DNA from: Ovis canadensis | Taxonomy: Eukaryota; Chordata; Mammalia; Artiodactyla; Bovidae | Length of the DNA: 64,000 bases | NCBI RefSeq assembly: GCF_042477335.2 | Contig: NC_091245.1 | Span: 112,378,501-112,442,500, forward strand | Reading direction: 5' to 3' | Part shown: positions 1-9,697 of the stretch, piece by piece | How positions within the stretch are numbered: position 1 is the stretch's first letter | Layout: each line of letters starts with the position of its first letter | Made by a program: the position numbers and the translations under genes | The notes under the pieces: model-generated | Told to the model about the DNA's origin: nothing | Database searches by the model: none | The model's input: the letters and a program-made list of their open reading frames with translations, nothing else

Positions 1-533
1 TCCAAGGAACACCCAGGGCTGATCTCCTTTTAGAATGGACTTGTTGGATCTCCTTGCAGTCCAAGGGACTCTCAAGAGTCTTCTCCAACACCACAGTTCA
101 AAAGCATCAATTCTTTGGTGCTCAGCCTTCTTCACAGTCCAACTCTCACATCCATACATGACTACAGGAAAAACCACAGCCTTGACTAGATGGACCTTTA
201 TTGGCAAAGTAATGTCTGTGCTTTTCAATATGCTATATAGGTTGGTCACAACTTTCCTTCCAAGGAGTAAGCATCTTTTAATTTCATGGCTGCAGTCACC
301 ATCTTCAGTGATTTTGGAGACCAAAAAAATAACGTCTGACACTGTTTCCACTGTTTCCCCATCTATTTCCCATGAAGTGATGGGACCAGATGCCATGATC
401 TTCGTTTTCTGAGTGTTGAGCTTTAAGCCAACTTTTTCACTCTCCTCTTTCACTTTCATCAAGAGGCTTTTTAGTTTCTTTTCACTTTCTGCCATAAGGG
501 TGGTGTCATCTGCATATCTGAGGTTATTGATCT
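1..533 (-). mobile_element. BovB (RTE) LINE, 3' part, cut by window edge
   Basis: Minus-strand BovB carrying the C-terminal half of the reverse-transcriptase ORF; the YADD active-site codons fall near 502-525, right where the copy is 5'-truncated. The reading frame downstream is interrupted. The same consensus recurs at 23368 and 39113, which supports the family call. The 3' end lies left of the window. Confidence 0.9.
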
Positions 534-718
534 ATTTTAAATTTTGTTAGAGTATGCTATTGAGTAAATTAAGTGTACTCAGGAAGTATATAGTCTGAGT
601 CCATAAATATTTGCAAATGTCCTTACTTACTCTCTTATGTAAATAACTTAGCTGGCCCTAGACTCCATTATTGTTTTATTTTATTTTATTTAGGAATTAG
701 GCTTGCATATAAGAAAAG
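534..718. other. AT-rich spacer
   Basis: Between two BovB pieces; contains a TTTTA-rich run (674-692). Nothing else recognisable. Confidence 0.5.
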
Positions 719-817
719 TGAACTCCGGGCGTTGGTGATGGACAGGGAGGCCTGGCATGCTGCGATTCATGGGGTCTTAAAGAGTCGGACACGACTGAGC
801 AGCTGCACTGAGCTGAA
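719..817 (+). mobile_element. BovB 3'-end fragment
   Basis: About 100 bp matching the last part of BovB (GTTGGTGATGGACAGGGAGG ... GAGTCGGACACGACTGAGC), strongly 5'-truncated. Confidence 0.85.
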
Positions 818-2514
818 TAAATTTAGAAAACTCAAGTAATTGGTAATGTAGGAATCTGAACTCATATCCACAATGGCCACCGAGCTCTAGTTTGGATGTT
901 TGAACCATAGTTATTCCATTCTGATTTTTTAAACGCATTTTTTTCTTAATGGTTAAAGCAGATGTACAATGCATGTTTAAAAGGCCACAAACAGGCTATT
1001 TTGGTTAGCCTAAAGCCAGAAAGACCCTACATACCTCAATATACAAAAATTTCTTTTATGATTTTGCCCTTTTGATTCTGAATCTTTCAATAGAAAGCAT
1101 TGATGATCAGAGTATCTGTCCCTTAATGCTGGGGTAGTTCAGCTGCCTGCCACAGGGTTAGATCATGTCCTCTATTTTAGACCTCCTTTCTATTTGTCTA
1201 GTTATCCATGTTAGGGGAAAACTAATCAGATATTGCAGACAGGCTCAGAGGTATGTTAATGGGGAAACATTTTATAGGCTATACATTTTATCAATCATAC
1301 TCAATTGTCTCATGAGCATTATACTTGTGCTTTCAGCAATAAATTTTAGCCAGCAGTATTACACATCATAGTGGTAATACTCTGTAAAACTTCATTAGAG
1401 AATTTTATTTCTATCATAACTACTGAGGGCAACAGTGTGGTTTAAAAGTAAAACAGTAACTTTCTTTTCTTTTTTTACATACTGATTCTATATATATATA
1501 ATTTTAGAAAACATACATTAATCTCTAGTAATTACAAAATCAGTTGTTGGCTGAGAGTAGGAGCTGGGGCTACGGGAAGCACAGGATTACACAGTGAATA
1601 TATTGGAGATGATAAATATGTTCATTGTTTTCATTGTGATGATGTCACAATTGTATGCATACGCCAAAAGTAAAATCTATTATATAGTTTTAATATGTGA
1701 AATTTATTGTATGTCATTTGAAAGTATTTTTAAATGTTTTAAATTGTCATAAAATACATATAACATCAATTTTAAAAAAGTCAGATAAGGAACAACCTTA
1801 ATTCCATCTGTGATATTAATTTCCCTTAACCATGTAACCTAACACATTCACAAATTCTGGGATTAGAATATAATTATCTTTGGAGGGTCATTATTCTATA
1901 TACAACTCAGTAAATTGTAGCTATTAATTAGTTCTTACTTGGAATTTTTTCTAGACTTCCATTATGTGACAACATATAGTTGTTGTTACTGAAATGACTG
2001 AAACAGTAACTTTCAGTGTTGATAGGGAGAAAAACATTTGGTAAACAATTCACTTAGATTTGTATGTCAGATCTTAAGGCCTGTCTGGGTCAGTTGCATA
2101 TCACTGCTGTTGCCTTCTCATCCTGGTATTAATATTGTTTGGGGACAGCAGTCCTTTCTACAGACCAGCCCAATGTAGTGGCCCTTCTTAAGTAGGTAAT
2201 ATAAATTTAAGAGTTAATTTCCTTCAGTTTCTTAGTGCATGATGTACTTAAGGCTACCTGATGTCATCTTTCATCTAGGTTGGAGACAATCCTTTAAACT
2301 ATGCTTCTTCCGGTATGCATAATCCCCTGATTATAGATCAGGGGGCATCTGATCTTCACCCCAAAATAGATTACAGTGATCAGTTTCAGAAACAAGCTTA
2401 GAATATTTTTTAAATAACTCAATTAATTAAGCTTTACAACAATGTAACATAGTAAAAATAGCTACTTGGGAAATGAGATTTAGACAATAAATATGGATCT
2501 CAATGAACAAAACT
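818..2514. other. unannotated intergenic sequence
   Basis: AT-rich DNA with stops in all frames. The largest ORF (1165-1371, plus) has no recognisable domain. No repeat, RNA gene or exon was recognised. Confidence 0.5.
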
Positions 2515-2521
2515 AGAATTT

Positions 2522-2746
2522 AACATGGGCTTCCCATGTGGCTCAGTGGTAAAGAACCCCCTGCCAAGCAGGAGACATGAGTTCAGTCCCTAGGTCGGGA
2601 AGATCCTTTGAAGAAGGAAATGGCATCCCATTCCAGTATTCTTGCCTGAAAATTCCCACTTACAGAGGAGCCTCGTGGGCTGCAGTCCATGGGGTCACAA
2701 AGAGCTGGACATGACTCAGTGATTAAACAGCATCAGTAGCAGCAGC
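2522..2746 (+). mobile_element. Bov-tA SINE
   Basis: tRNA-Glu-like head (GGGCTTCCCATGTGGCTCAG) fused to the BovA body, ending in a short (CAG)n tail. A 7-bp duplication AGAATTT (2515-2521 and 2747-2753) brackets it. Confidence 0.9.
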
Positions 2747-3059
2747 AGAATTTTATATTGAAGCACAATCATTTTTTTCTCTAAATTACCCTAATTTTTA
2801 CCAAACACAGCCAAGTTAATATTAGTTTGTTTGCAAAATAAGTCTGGTTATCTAATCACATAGACTTTGAAAAAATCAGCTGTGCTGAAACTTATAAGGA
2901 ATCTCACATTGAGCTTTTAAAAGCCTCTCAGATTGAACTTTTAAAAGGAGTGTCAAGGTCAGTCAAGCAACACCAATGGCTTGTAACAGATTCTGCCTGC
3001 AGTATCTATCAATTTGGGTGAATTCTTCTCTTCTCAAGGTCCTCAAAATATCTTGAGAT

Positions 3060-3091
3060 ATACACATAGACACACACACACACATATATAA
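3060..3091. repeat. short CA/TA-rich microsatellite
   Basis: Interrupted (CA)n followed by (TA)n. Confidence 0.7.
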
Positions 3092-3097
3092 TTGTAC

Positions 3098-3204
3098 TAT
3101 GTATAATCCCAGTTTGCATGATTTCAGTTCCCAACCAAGGATCAAAGCTGGGCCAGAGCAGTGATGGCACTGAATCCTAACCACTAGGCCACCAGGGAAC
3201 TCCT
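3098..3204 (-). mobile_element. CHR-2-type tRNA SINE fragment
   Basis: The right end reads CTAACCACTAGGCCACCAGG then GAACTCC, the complement of the CHR tRNA-derived head. Confidence 0.75.
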
Positions 3205-3499
3205 TTGAGATTCTTGAACTTGTTAAGAGGTGACCTTCCTTACTCATTGATAAGGCTTCTGGCTCCTGAGAGTTTCTAATTTCTGGAGGGATCACGTAGG
3301 GAGGAAAGAGAAACATTTCAATCCTATTTACAAAGTATAATTTACCAAGTTGCTATAAATCATAATCAGCTTAAGGGCAAATTTTCCTTTAAATCTGAAA
3401 TACAAAGATTAAGCCAGTAATATGTCAGACAAATGTCATACAAGTTATAATTATATTTTTTGGTTCATTCAATCCTATGTAATTAATTTTTGTTCTGCT

Positions 3500-3795
3500 C
3501 AAGCCTGTTTCTTTCCATTAGTTTTGTTGACCTTGCCTCATGATTGAGGATGATAATGACAGATAGTTTCAATAAGTTTATGAGGTTTTTGTTAAGGCTA
3601 GTGTAATTTGTCCAGTGAAGGGAGTGCCTTGGTCACTGGAGATTGTAGAAAGTATACCACCAAGTAGAATGTCATTTCCTTTTTCACTGTGAGAGCATTG
3701 GCTTTGCATCACGGGAAGGATTTAACCCATCAGATAGAAAAATGGAGTTGTTCAGGGAGCTGGAAAGAGTCAAGTGACTGTCTTGGGTGTGCCAT
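3500..3795 (-). pseudogene. endogenous retrovirus pol relic (integrase core)
   Basis: On the minus strand 3605-3640 encodes SSDQGTPFTGQI, the region of the second catalytic Asp of retroviral integrases. About 50-90 bp downstream, in another frame, 3513-3558 encodes HYHPQS, a stop, then GKVNKTN, corresponding to the family's HPQSSGKVERTN-like block, with Asn where the catalytic Glu is expected. At least one frameshift and one stop are visible, so it is non-functional. Spacing and motif style suggest a class I (gammaretrovirus-like) element. A BovB insertion splits it at 3795/5148; flanking sequence to the right of 5158 may be more of the same pol but no motif was recognised there. Confidence 0.65.
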
Positions 3796-5158
3796 CAGTT
3801 CAGTTCAGTCGCTCAGTCATATCCGACTCTTTGTGACCCCATGAATCACAGCACATGAACTCCTTATTGCCAAATTCAGACTTAAATTGAAGAAAGTAGG
3901 GAAAACCACTTGACCATTCAGGTATGACCTAAATCAAATCCCTTATGATTATACAGTGGAAGTGAGAAATAGATTTAAGGGATTAGATCTGATAGAGTGC
4001 CTGATTAACTATGGATGGAGGTTCGGGACATTGTACAGGAGACAGGAATCAAGACCATCCCCATGGAAAAGAAATGCAAAAAAGCAAAATGGCTGTCTGG
4101 GGAGGCCTTACAAATAGCTGTGAAAAGAAGAGAAGCAAAAAGCAAAGGAGAAAAGGAAGAATATTCCCATTTGAATGCAGAGTTCCAAAGAATAGCAAGG
4201 AGAGATAAGAAAGCCTTCCTCAGCCATCAGTGGAAAAAAAATAGAGGAAAACAACAGAATGGGAAAGACTAGAGATCTCTTCAAGAAAATTAGAGATATC
4301 AAGGGAACATATCATGCAAAGATAGGCTCGATAAAGGACAGAAATGGTATGGACCTAACAGAAGCAGAAGATATTAAGAAGAGGTGGCAAGAATACACAG
4401 AAGAACGGTACAAAAAAAGATCTTCACAACTGAGATAATCATGATGGTATGATCACTCACCTAGAGCCAGACATCCTGGAATATGAAGTCAAGTGGGCCT
4501 TAGAAAGCATCACTATGAACAAAGCTAGTGGAGGTGATGGAATTCCAGTTGAGCTATTTCAAATCCTGAAAGATGATGCTGTGAAAGTGATGCACTCATT
4601 ATGCCAGCAAATTTGAAAAACTCAGCAGTGACCACAGGACTGGAAAAGGTCCGTTTTCATTCCAATCCTAAAGAAAGGCCATGCCAAAGAATGTTCAACC
4701 TACCGCACAATTGCGGTCATCTCACATGCTAGTAAAGTGATGCTCAAAATTCTCCAAGCCAGGCTTCAGCAATACGTGCACTGTGAACTTCCAGATGTTA
4801 AAGCTAAATTTAGAAAAGGCAGAGGAACCAGAGATCAAATTGCCAACATCCGCGGGATCATTGAAAAAGCAAGAGAGTTCCAGAAAAACATCTATGTCTG
4901 CTTCATTGACTATGCCAAAGCCTTTGACTGTGTGGATCACAATAAACTGTGGAAAATTCTGAAAGAGATGGGAATACCAGACCACCTAACCTGCCTCTTG
5001 AGAAATCTGTATGCAAGTCAAGAAGCAACAGTTAGAACTGGACATGGAACAACAGACTGGTTCCAAATATGGAAAGGAGTACGTCAAGGTTGTATATTGT
5101 CACCCTGCTTATTTAACTTATATGCAGAGTACATCATGAGAAACGCTGGGTGTGCCAT
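3785..5158. mobile_element. twin-primed (5'-inverted) BovB with target duplication
   Basis: A BovB 3' end in minus orientation (3796 to about 3853) joins directly to a BovB central segment in plus orientation (about 3853-5147). The whole is bracketed by the same 11-mer GGGTGTGCCAT at 3785-3795 and 5148-5158. This is the expected product of twin priming: a 5' segment inverted relative to the 3' end, with sequence between them lost. The coordinates include the duplications. Confidence 0.85.
4010..5147 (+). pseudogene. BovB reverse transcriptase fragment
   Basis: The inverted arm encodes the linker and N-terminal two thirds of BovB reverse transcriptase. Visible blocks are FIDYAKAFDCVDH (RT motif A) and GVRQGCILSPCLFNLYAEY (motif B) in the open segment 4737-5147; the YADD block is beyond the breakpoint and missing. 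Upstream, 4015-4272 is open in another frame, so frameshifts and in-frame stops separate the pieces. No endonuclease domain is present here. Confidence 0.85.
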
Positions 5159-6007
5159 AGCCCTGACTGTTTAATTCACAGCTATTGTTTACCCATCCTA
5201 ATTCCTCTCATTTAGGACAAACTGTTGCTATGGTTCAAGGACATCAGGATGGCCAAAGTCTGACATGAGGGGCTAATTTTTTTAAATAAGTATAATGGCC
5301 TTTATCTACCTGTGCCACAATCTTAACAGATTCTGTTTTTGCCTTTGCATGAAAGCCAGTTAGGGCATTTTCTTAAGACTTGTGTTCAGTCCATTTAGTG
5401 TGGGCCTCAATTTTGATGACAGATAACATTTTATATCAGAACATATATGATCTCCAGGAATTTCATATAATTTCTGGAACACCTATAAAATACATTTTTA
5501 TAGACATAGCATAAAGAAGGCTTAACGTTACCTTTTACTTGATGATGTTTCCCATGAAATTTAATCTACCAAATAATCCCAGTTAGTTTAATATTTTTCT
5601 GAGTTCCCTGAAGCATCCTAAAGTTAGCTAGAGAAAGAAATTCAGTGTATTATCAAAAGCAGCATTCTAACAGAACTTTGTGTTCATAATAGACAGAACC
5701 AAATTCCAACCTGTATTAGCTTACTGTTAATAACAATATTCATTTAACTAATTAATTTCAGTCTAATCTTAATAAATTCTGGCCATGTACAAAACTCTTT
5801 TTTCAAGATTCTTTTTCTACAAAATTTTCATAGCTTTCTAAATCCATTTTAATTGCTCCCATTTTTTCCCACCCTGTCTCCAACAAATATATATCCAGTC
5901 TTCATATCTTCTATCATCGACAACATATATACTGATTTCTTTAGACACCAAAATACTTTTTTTGATCATTTTAGTAGCTTTAATTACATGTATTATCATT
6001 GTAACCT
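5159..6007. other. unannotated AT-rich sequence
   Basis: Possible continuation of the retroviral pol relic near 5159-5300, otherwise nothing recognisable. Confidence 0.4.
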
Positions 6008-6156
6008 GTAAAAGCCTTGTGAGTGAAGTCGCTCAGTCGTGTCCAACTCTTTGCGACCCCGTGGACTGTAACCTACCAGGCTCCTCCATCCATGGGATTT
6101 TCCAGGCAAGAGTACTGGAGTGGGTTGCCATTTCCTTCTCCAGGGGTAAAAGCCTT
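6008..6156 (-). mobile_element. Bov-A2-type SINE with target duplication
   Basis: A BovA unit in minus orientation (6019-6145) between two copies of GTAAAAGCCTT (6008-6018 and 6146-6156). Confidence 0.85.
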
Positions 6157-6160
6157 AATA

Positions 6161-6346
6161 TCATATATGTTTGTTAATCCTGAAATACTGTTATGACATA
6201 CAGTTAACAATTACTTGCTTCTTGATTTCAAATTAAATTGATATTGATATGGTAAAAGCCTTAATATCAATTTAAAACCAAGAAGCAAGTAATTGTGAAC
6301 TGTATGTCATACCAGTATTTCAGGATTAACAAACAAACATATATGA
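6161..6346. repeat. long imperfect inverted repeat (about 84-bp arms)
   Basis: The left arm (6161-6245) is the near-perfect reverse complement of the right arm (6263-6346), with a 17-bp loop. Differences are a few substitutions and small indels. The loop and start of the right arm repeat GGTAAAAGCCTTAATATCA, which is also the sequence at the SINE end (6145-6163). Confidence 0.9.
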
Positions 6347-6349
6347 TTA

Positions 6350-7351
6350 ACTCTAAAAACATACATTTTTATAGAATAATTTTTAATGTGGTACAAGACA
6401 TGTGTCCGATAAATTCAAATATCTTAAGTTTTTTCTCTTAATCAAAGGCAAAAGTAGATAAACTTAGTTCAGAGATCTATTTAAGCCAGTTTTCGCTATG
6501 AATCATGGGAGTATTATGGCAGGATATATTACAAAGGAAAACCATCTTTTCATATTTCATTGGCTTACAGCTGAAATTCTCCATTTCTGGAAAATGTACC
6601 TCAAGGGGTTGCATTGGGAAACAAATTTGAGTTTCCCATGGCTGGCACACTTACACATAGACAAATGTAGACATACACACAAAGACCAGAATCTAATTCC
6701 TTCAGGACAAAAACAAAAGGGCGAAGTCCAACAATTTTCTCAAGTTTTTTAAGGAAGAATCTCTCCTTTAAAGAACAAATAAAATGTACATAGAAGGATA
6801 GGGGAATCATGACCATGGATATCACGGCAATTTAACTGGCAAATGCAAAACCAAAAATAACATTCAGAACAGGTTAAATTTACTTATTTGAGCTTAAAGA
6901 GTCTCTTTACACATTTTACCTTTGGTTTGCAGTTCTAAGGCCAAAGTTCTCAGGCAAAGTGGGCTGTGTTTGTATTTCAAAGACATGATTAGAGTTAAAA
7001 CTTCAAGCTTTTTCCTAGGAATACTTTTGTTGTCTCAGGGTCAGAATTCTAATTTTATCAAACTAGCTTTTTCTAACTATGTATGCAAAAAAGAACCAGT
7101 TTTGGAATTTCAAAAGAGTTTCATCTTAACAAATTTTTTCCAGAGTCTAAACAATTTTGTGACCACACAGTTTTAAATAATATTTCTTAGTCATAGGTTC
7201 ATAGCTATAATAAGATTATTTTTCCAAAATGTGACCCGGAGGGCATGCTCCCCAGAAACGAAAAACAAAGCATAAATGGTGGCTCCAAAGCCAAACATTA
7301 GCATCTAAATAAGCAAGGAATCATTTCACAAATATGATAGACGTCCAATAG
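6350..7351. other. unannotated intergenic sequence
   Basis: No recognised repeat or exon; short ORFs only. Confidence 0.4.
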
Positions 7352-7357
7352 CTACTC

Positions 7358-7783
7358 TGTAGGGAACTAGGTTTAAAGAAGGTTGAGAAGTGCTTGCAAA
7401 CGAGACTCTCAACCAGGGCTGAACATTCTTGCAAACGAGATGTTCAGCTAAGAATCCTGTTTGTTCCCATGGGAAAAGAACATTGCTTGCACACAAGGAT
7501 GTTTCTCTGATTCCTCAAAAGGAACAGACCTTGGGACAAAATGGATTCTAAGTTGATAAGGAAGTTCCCCAAAACAAAGTCTTAGCTGCAGTAAATAAGC
7601 CAACGTAAAGGTTATCTCGCCCTGTGCCTGCGGACTGTATAGTCTCTGAATCATAGTGCTTGGCAGCTTGCCCTGTAGGTTGTTGTGCAAGGGATATAAA
7701 ATAAAGCAGCTGGAAGAAGCAAGTGTTAAAATATAAAGATTTAAACCACTCTGCAGTGTAGGTGTTTCATTCCGTCGCCGGCA
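7358..7783 (+). mobile_element. class II ERV LTR (426 bp)
   Basis: Begins TGTAGGGAACTAGG and ends CCGGCA; AC and the primer-binding site follow. A TATA-like ATATAAAA (7694-7701) overlaps a poly(A) signal AATAAA (7700-7705), a compact layout seen in class II LTRs with short R. U5 would then be about 7725-7783. The U3 start contains two tandem hairpins (7381-7448). I cannot name the Repbase family. Confidence 0.85.
7381..7448 (+). repeat. two tandem U3 hairpins sharing one loop motif
   Basis: GGTTGAGA/TCTCAACC (7381-7388, 7407-7414) and GCTGAACAT/ATGTTCAGC (7418-7426, 7440-7448) are perfect stems of 8 and 9 bp. Both enclose CTTGCAAACGAGA (7393-7405 and 7428-7440). A regulatory role is only a guess. 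Confidence 0.85.
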
Positions 7784-7785
7784 AC

Positions 7786-7861
7786 TGGCACCCAACGTGG
7801 GGCTTGAACCCACGACCCTGGGATTAAGAGTCCCATGCTCTACCGACTGAGCTAGCCGGGC
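7786..7861 (-). tRNA. complete tRNA-Lys(CTT) copy captured from the retroviral primer
   Basis: Read on the minus strand it is a 73-nt tRNA-Lys with CUU anticodon followed by CCA (TGG at 7786-7788). A box TAGCTCAGTCGG and B box GTTCAAGCC are present. It differs from the usual tRNA-Lys-CTT at two sites that look like CpG decay (GTTCAAG for GTTCGAG; GGGTG for GGGCG at the 3' end). The acceptor stem still pairs, with G-U pairs. Vertebrate tRNA genes do not encode CCA, and its TGG/ACCC end is exactly the LTR primer-binding site, so this is a reverse-transcribed primer, not an ordinary tRNA gene. Pol III transcription is possible but unproven; the first TTTT downstream is near 7728-7731. Confidence 0.93.
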
Positions 7862-7971
7862 ACCTAGTTCCCTACACTGGGCAGAACATCTCGTTTGCAA
7901 GAATGTTCAGCCCTGGTTGAGAGTCTCATTTGCAAGCACTTCTCAACCTTCTTTAAACCTAGTTCCCTACA
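7862..7971 (-). mobile_element. two inverted copies of the U3 terminus
   Basis: 7862-7876 is the exact reverse complement of 7358-7372. 7877-7971 aligns without gaps to the reverse complement of 7358-7452, with one mismatch across the last 88 nt and three in the first seven. Both copies stop exactly at the U3 5' terminus. Confidence 0.92.
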
Positions 7972-7977
7972 CTACTC

Positions 7978-8299
7978 TTCTTTCCAACAGGGTACCCCAC
8001 ATCAATACAAAACAAACAGGCTTATTTGAGGAGGAAAGCCCAGGGTAGAGAGGAAGGGAGGTTTTGGTTGTACACACGAAAGCGACTTACCCTCCTATAT
8101 TGAGTCTGTCAACTCCCAAATGTCTACTAATGTTCATTTGTATAGACGAACCAAAACCAGAGCCTTGCTTCCTTCATCTCAGAATTGAAAGCACTGTGAG
8201 CCAGCAATGCCTGGTCAATGGCAAGCACTTGGGGCTGTCCCCAAGACAAAAGTGCTCAGGCAGCTTCTGGACAGTATGCAAGAATTGCCATCATTCAGG
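7978..8299. other. unannotated; possibly retroviral
   Basis: ORFs in two plus frames have no known domain. The sequence may be internal ERV DNA beside the LTR-like block at 8300; not resolved. Confidence 0.3.
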
Positions 8300-8790
8300 A
8301 ATTGATGTGTCATGGACAAGATGCCCCCTTAGGACTTCTGCTCCATCTGGGTTGCCAACATTGTTACCAAACCAAACTTGGGTCCACTTGCCTGTGTGTA
8401 GTAAAGCCAATTTTCTGACTCCGGGTTGTGGTGAAGGGAAGTGCAACATTTATTGCAGGATACCAAACAAGGAGTCTAAGTAGCTAGTGCTTAAAAGGTC
8501 TAAACTCCCAGAAGCCTTTCGGGGAAAGGTTTTTTAAGACTGGATGAGGCAGAGGATTGTAAGGTATGTGATCAGCTCATGGATATGCTTTTGATTGGTT
8601 GGTGGTGAGGTAATTGGGAGTCAATATCATCAACCTTCTGGTTCCAAATGGTCTTGAGGTCTACATGCTTGTGGACAGCATACAGTTAACTTCTTCCACC
8701 TAGTGGGGGTTTCAGCATCTGCAAAACAATAAGCCAAAGGACTTGGCTCAGAGTATTATCTGTAGTGCTTGGGGAAGAACTAAATAAGGA
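8300..8790 (-). mobile_element. LTR-like ruminant repeat (BTLTR1-like)
   Basis: I recognise this stretch as dispersed in bovine DNA. On the minus strand it has a poly(A) signal TGCAATAAA near 8449-8457. Ends and family are uncertain. Confidence 0.4.
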
Positions 8791-8947
8791 GAAATTCTCT
8801 TCTATTTCCTTGATTATTACTTCTTTTCTGGCCTCTCTAATTTTTCTTCCTGAAATTCCTATTAAAATATCTGTAGGTATCTTCCATATTGATTAATTAC
8901 TATATCCCAATTTTCTCTTTTTGTCTTTCTATTTTACATTCCAATAA

Positions 8948-9045
8948 TTCTTCTTAAGATTTATTTGTTTTTAATTGAAGGATAATTGCTTTATAATATT
9001 GTGTTGGTTTCTGCCATACATCAACATGCATCAGCCTCTTTCTGA
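8948..9045 (-). mobile_element. L1 3'-UTR fragment
   Basis: TTGAAGGATAATTGCTTTAT ... CATACATCAACATGCATCAG is the complement of a ruminant L1 3' end. Confidence 0.7.
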
Positions 9046-9481
9046 TATATTTATTTATAGATATCTTATGGGACATCTTCCAAACATGGGTTTCAACCAT
9101 ATTCATACTGATCTTCAGCTTTTTGCTTGAGTTTTAAATTTTGCTAATATACATTGATTTCCAAGAGTCTTTTCTTAGCTTTCAGTCACACTTAATTCTT
9201 GATTTGTGATTATCTTTAATTCCATGTTTGGAAATTCTCTATGCTAGTGAAAATGTAAAAAATAAAACATACTGACAAAATCCTGAGGGAAACAACTATG
9301 ATTGGAAGAGAAGAAAACTGAGAAAAAGTTGTTACAGTAGTCAGAGGAAAACAGGAGATGAAATGTCATGAAATTCAAACAAAGAAGGATTTACATAAGA
9401 AAGGAATATTGAAACATTTTTAATTCTGCAGATAATTAAAAGATAAATGAAAGAGTATATGCAATTTTTAAACTAAAGTAA

Positions 9482-9697
9482 GCTTCCCAGGCAGTGTTGG
9501 TGGTAAAGAACCCACCTGCCCATGCAAGATACATAAGAGATCTGAGTTCAATTCCTGGATTAGGAAGATCACCTGGAGAAGGAAATGGCAGCCCACTCCA
9601 GTATTCTTGCTTGCAAAATTTCATGGACAGAGGAGGCTGGTGGGCCACAGTCCATGAGGTCACAAAGAGTTAGACATAATTGAGCATGCATGCACCA
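9482..9697 (+). mobile_element. Bov-tA SINE
   Basis: GCTTCCCAGG head, GGAGAAGGAAATGGCAGCCC centre and a GAGCATGCATGCAC tail; diverged copy. Confidence 0.85.

Larger units (their letters stand above)
7352..7977 (+). mobile_element. aberrant ERV integrant: LTR + full primer tRNA + inverted U3
   Basis: Order on the plus strand: 6-bp duplication CTACTC (7352-7357); LTR 7358-7783 (TG...CA); AC; complement of a complete tRNA-Lys(CTT) with its CCA (7786-7861); 15-nt inverted U3 end (7862-7876); about 95-nt inverted U3 end (7877-7971); CTACTC again (7972-7977). The element therefore starts TGTAGGGAAC and ends GTTCCCTACA: both termini are U3 ends. A 6-bp duplication and a tRNA-Lys1,2 primer fit a class II (betaretrovirus-like) ERV. 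There is no gag, pro, pol or env. It looks like integration of plus-strand strong-stop DNA whose synthesis ran through the whole tRNA primer and then switched template twice. Confidence 0.92.

Noticed and set aside
7448-7900. 150-codon minus-strand ORF containing ARLAQSVEHGTLNPRVVGSS
   Set aside because: That peptide is the familiar false translation of a tRNA gene; the ORF is tRNA plus LTR.
8064-8483. 139-codon plus-strand ORF
   Set aside because: No domain, a second overlapping frame is also open, and it overlaps an LTR-like repeat.
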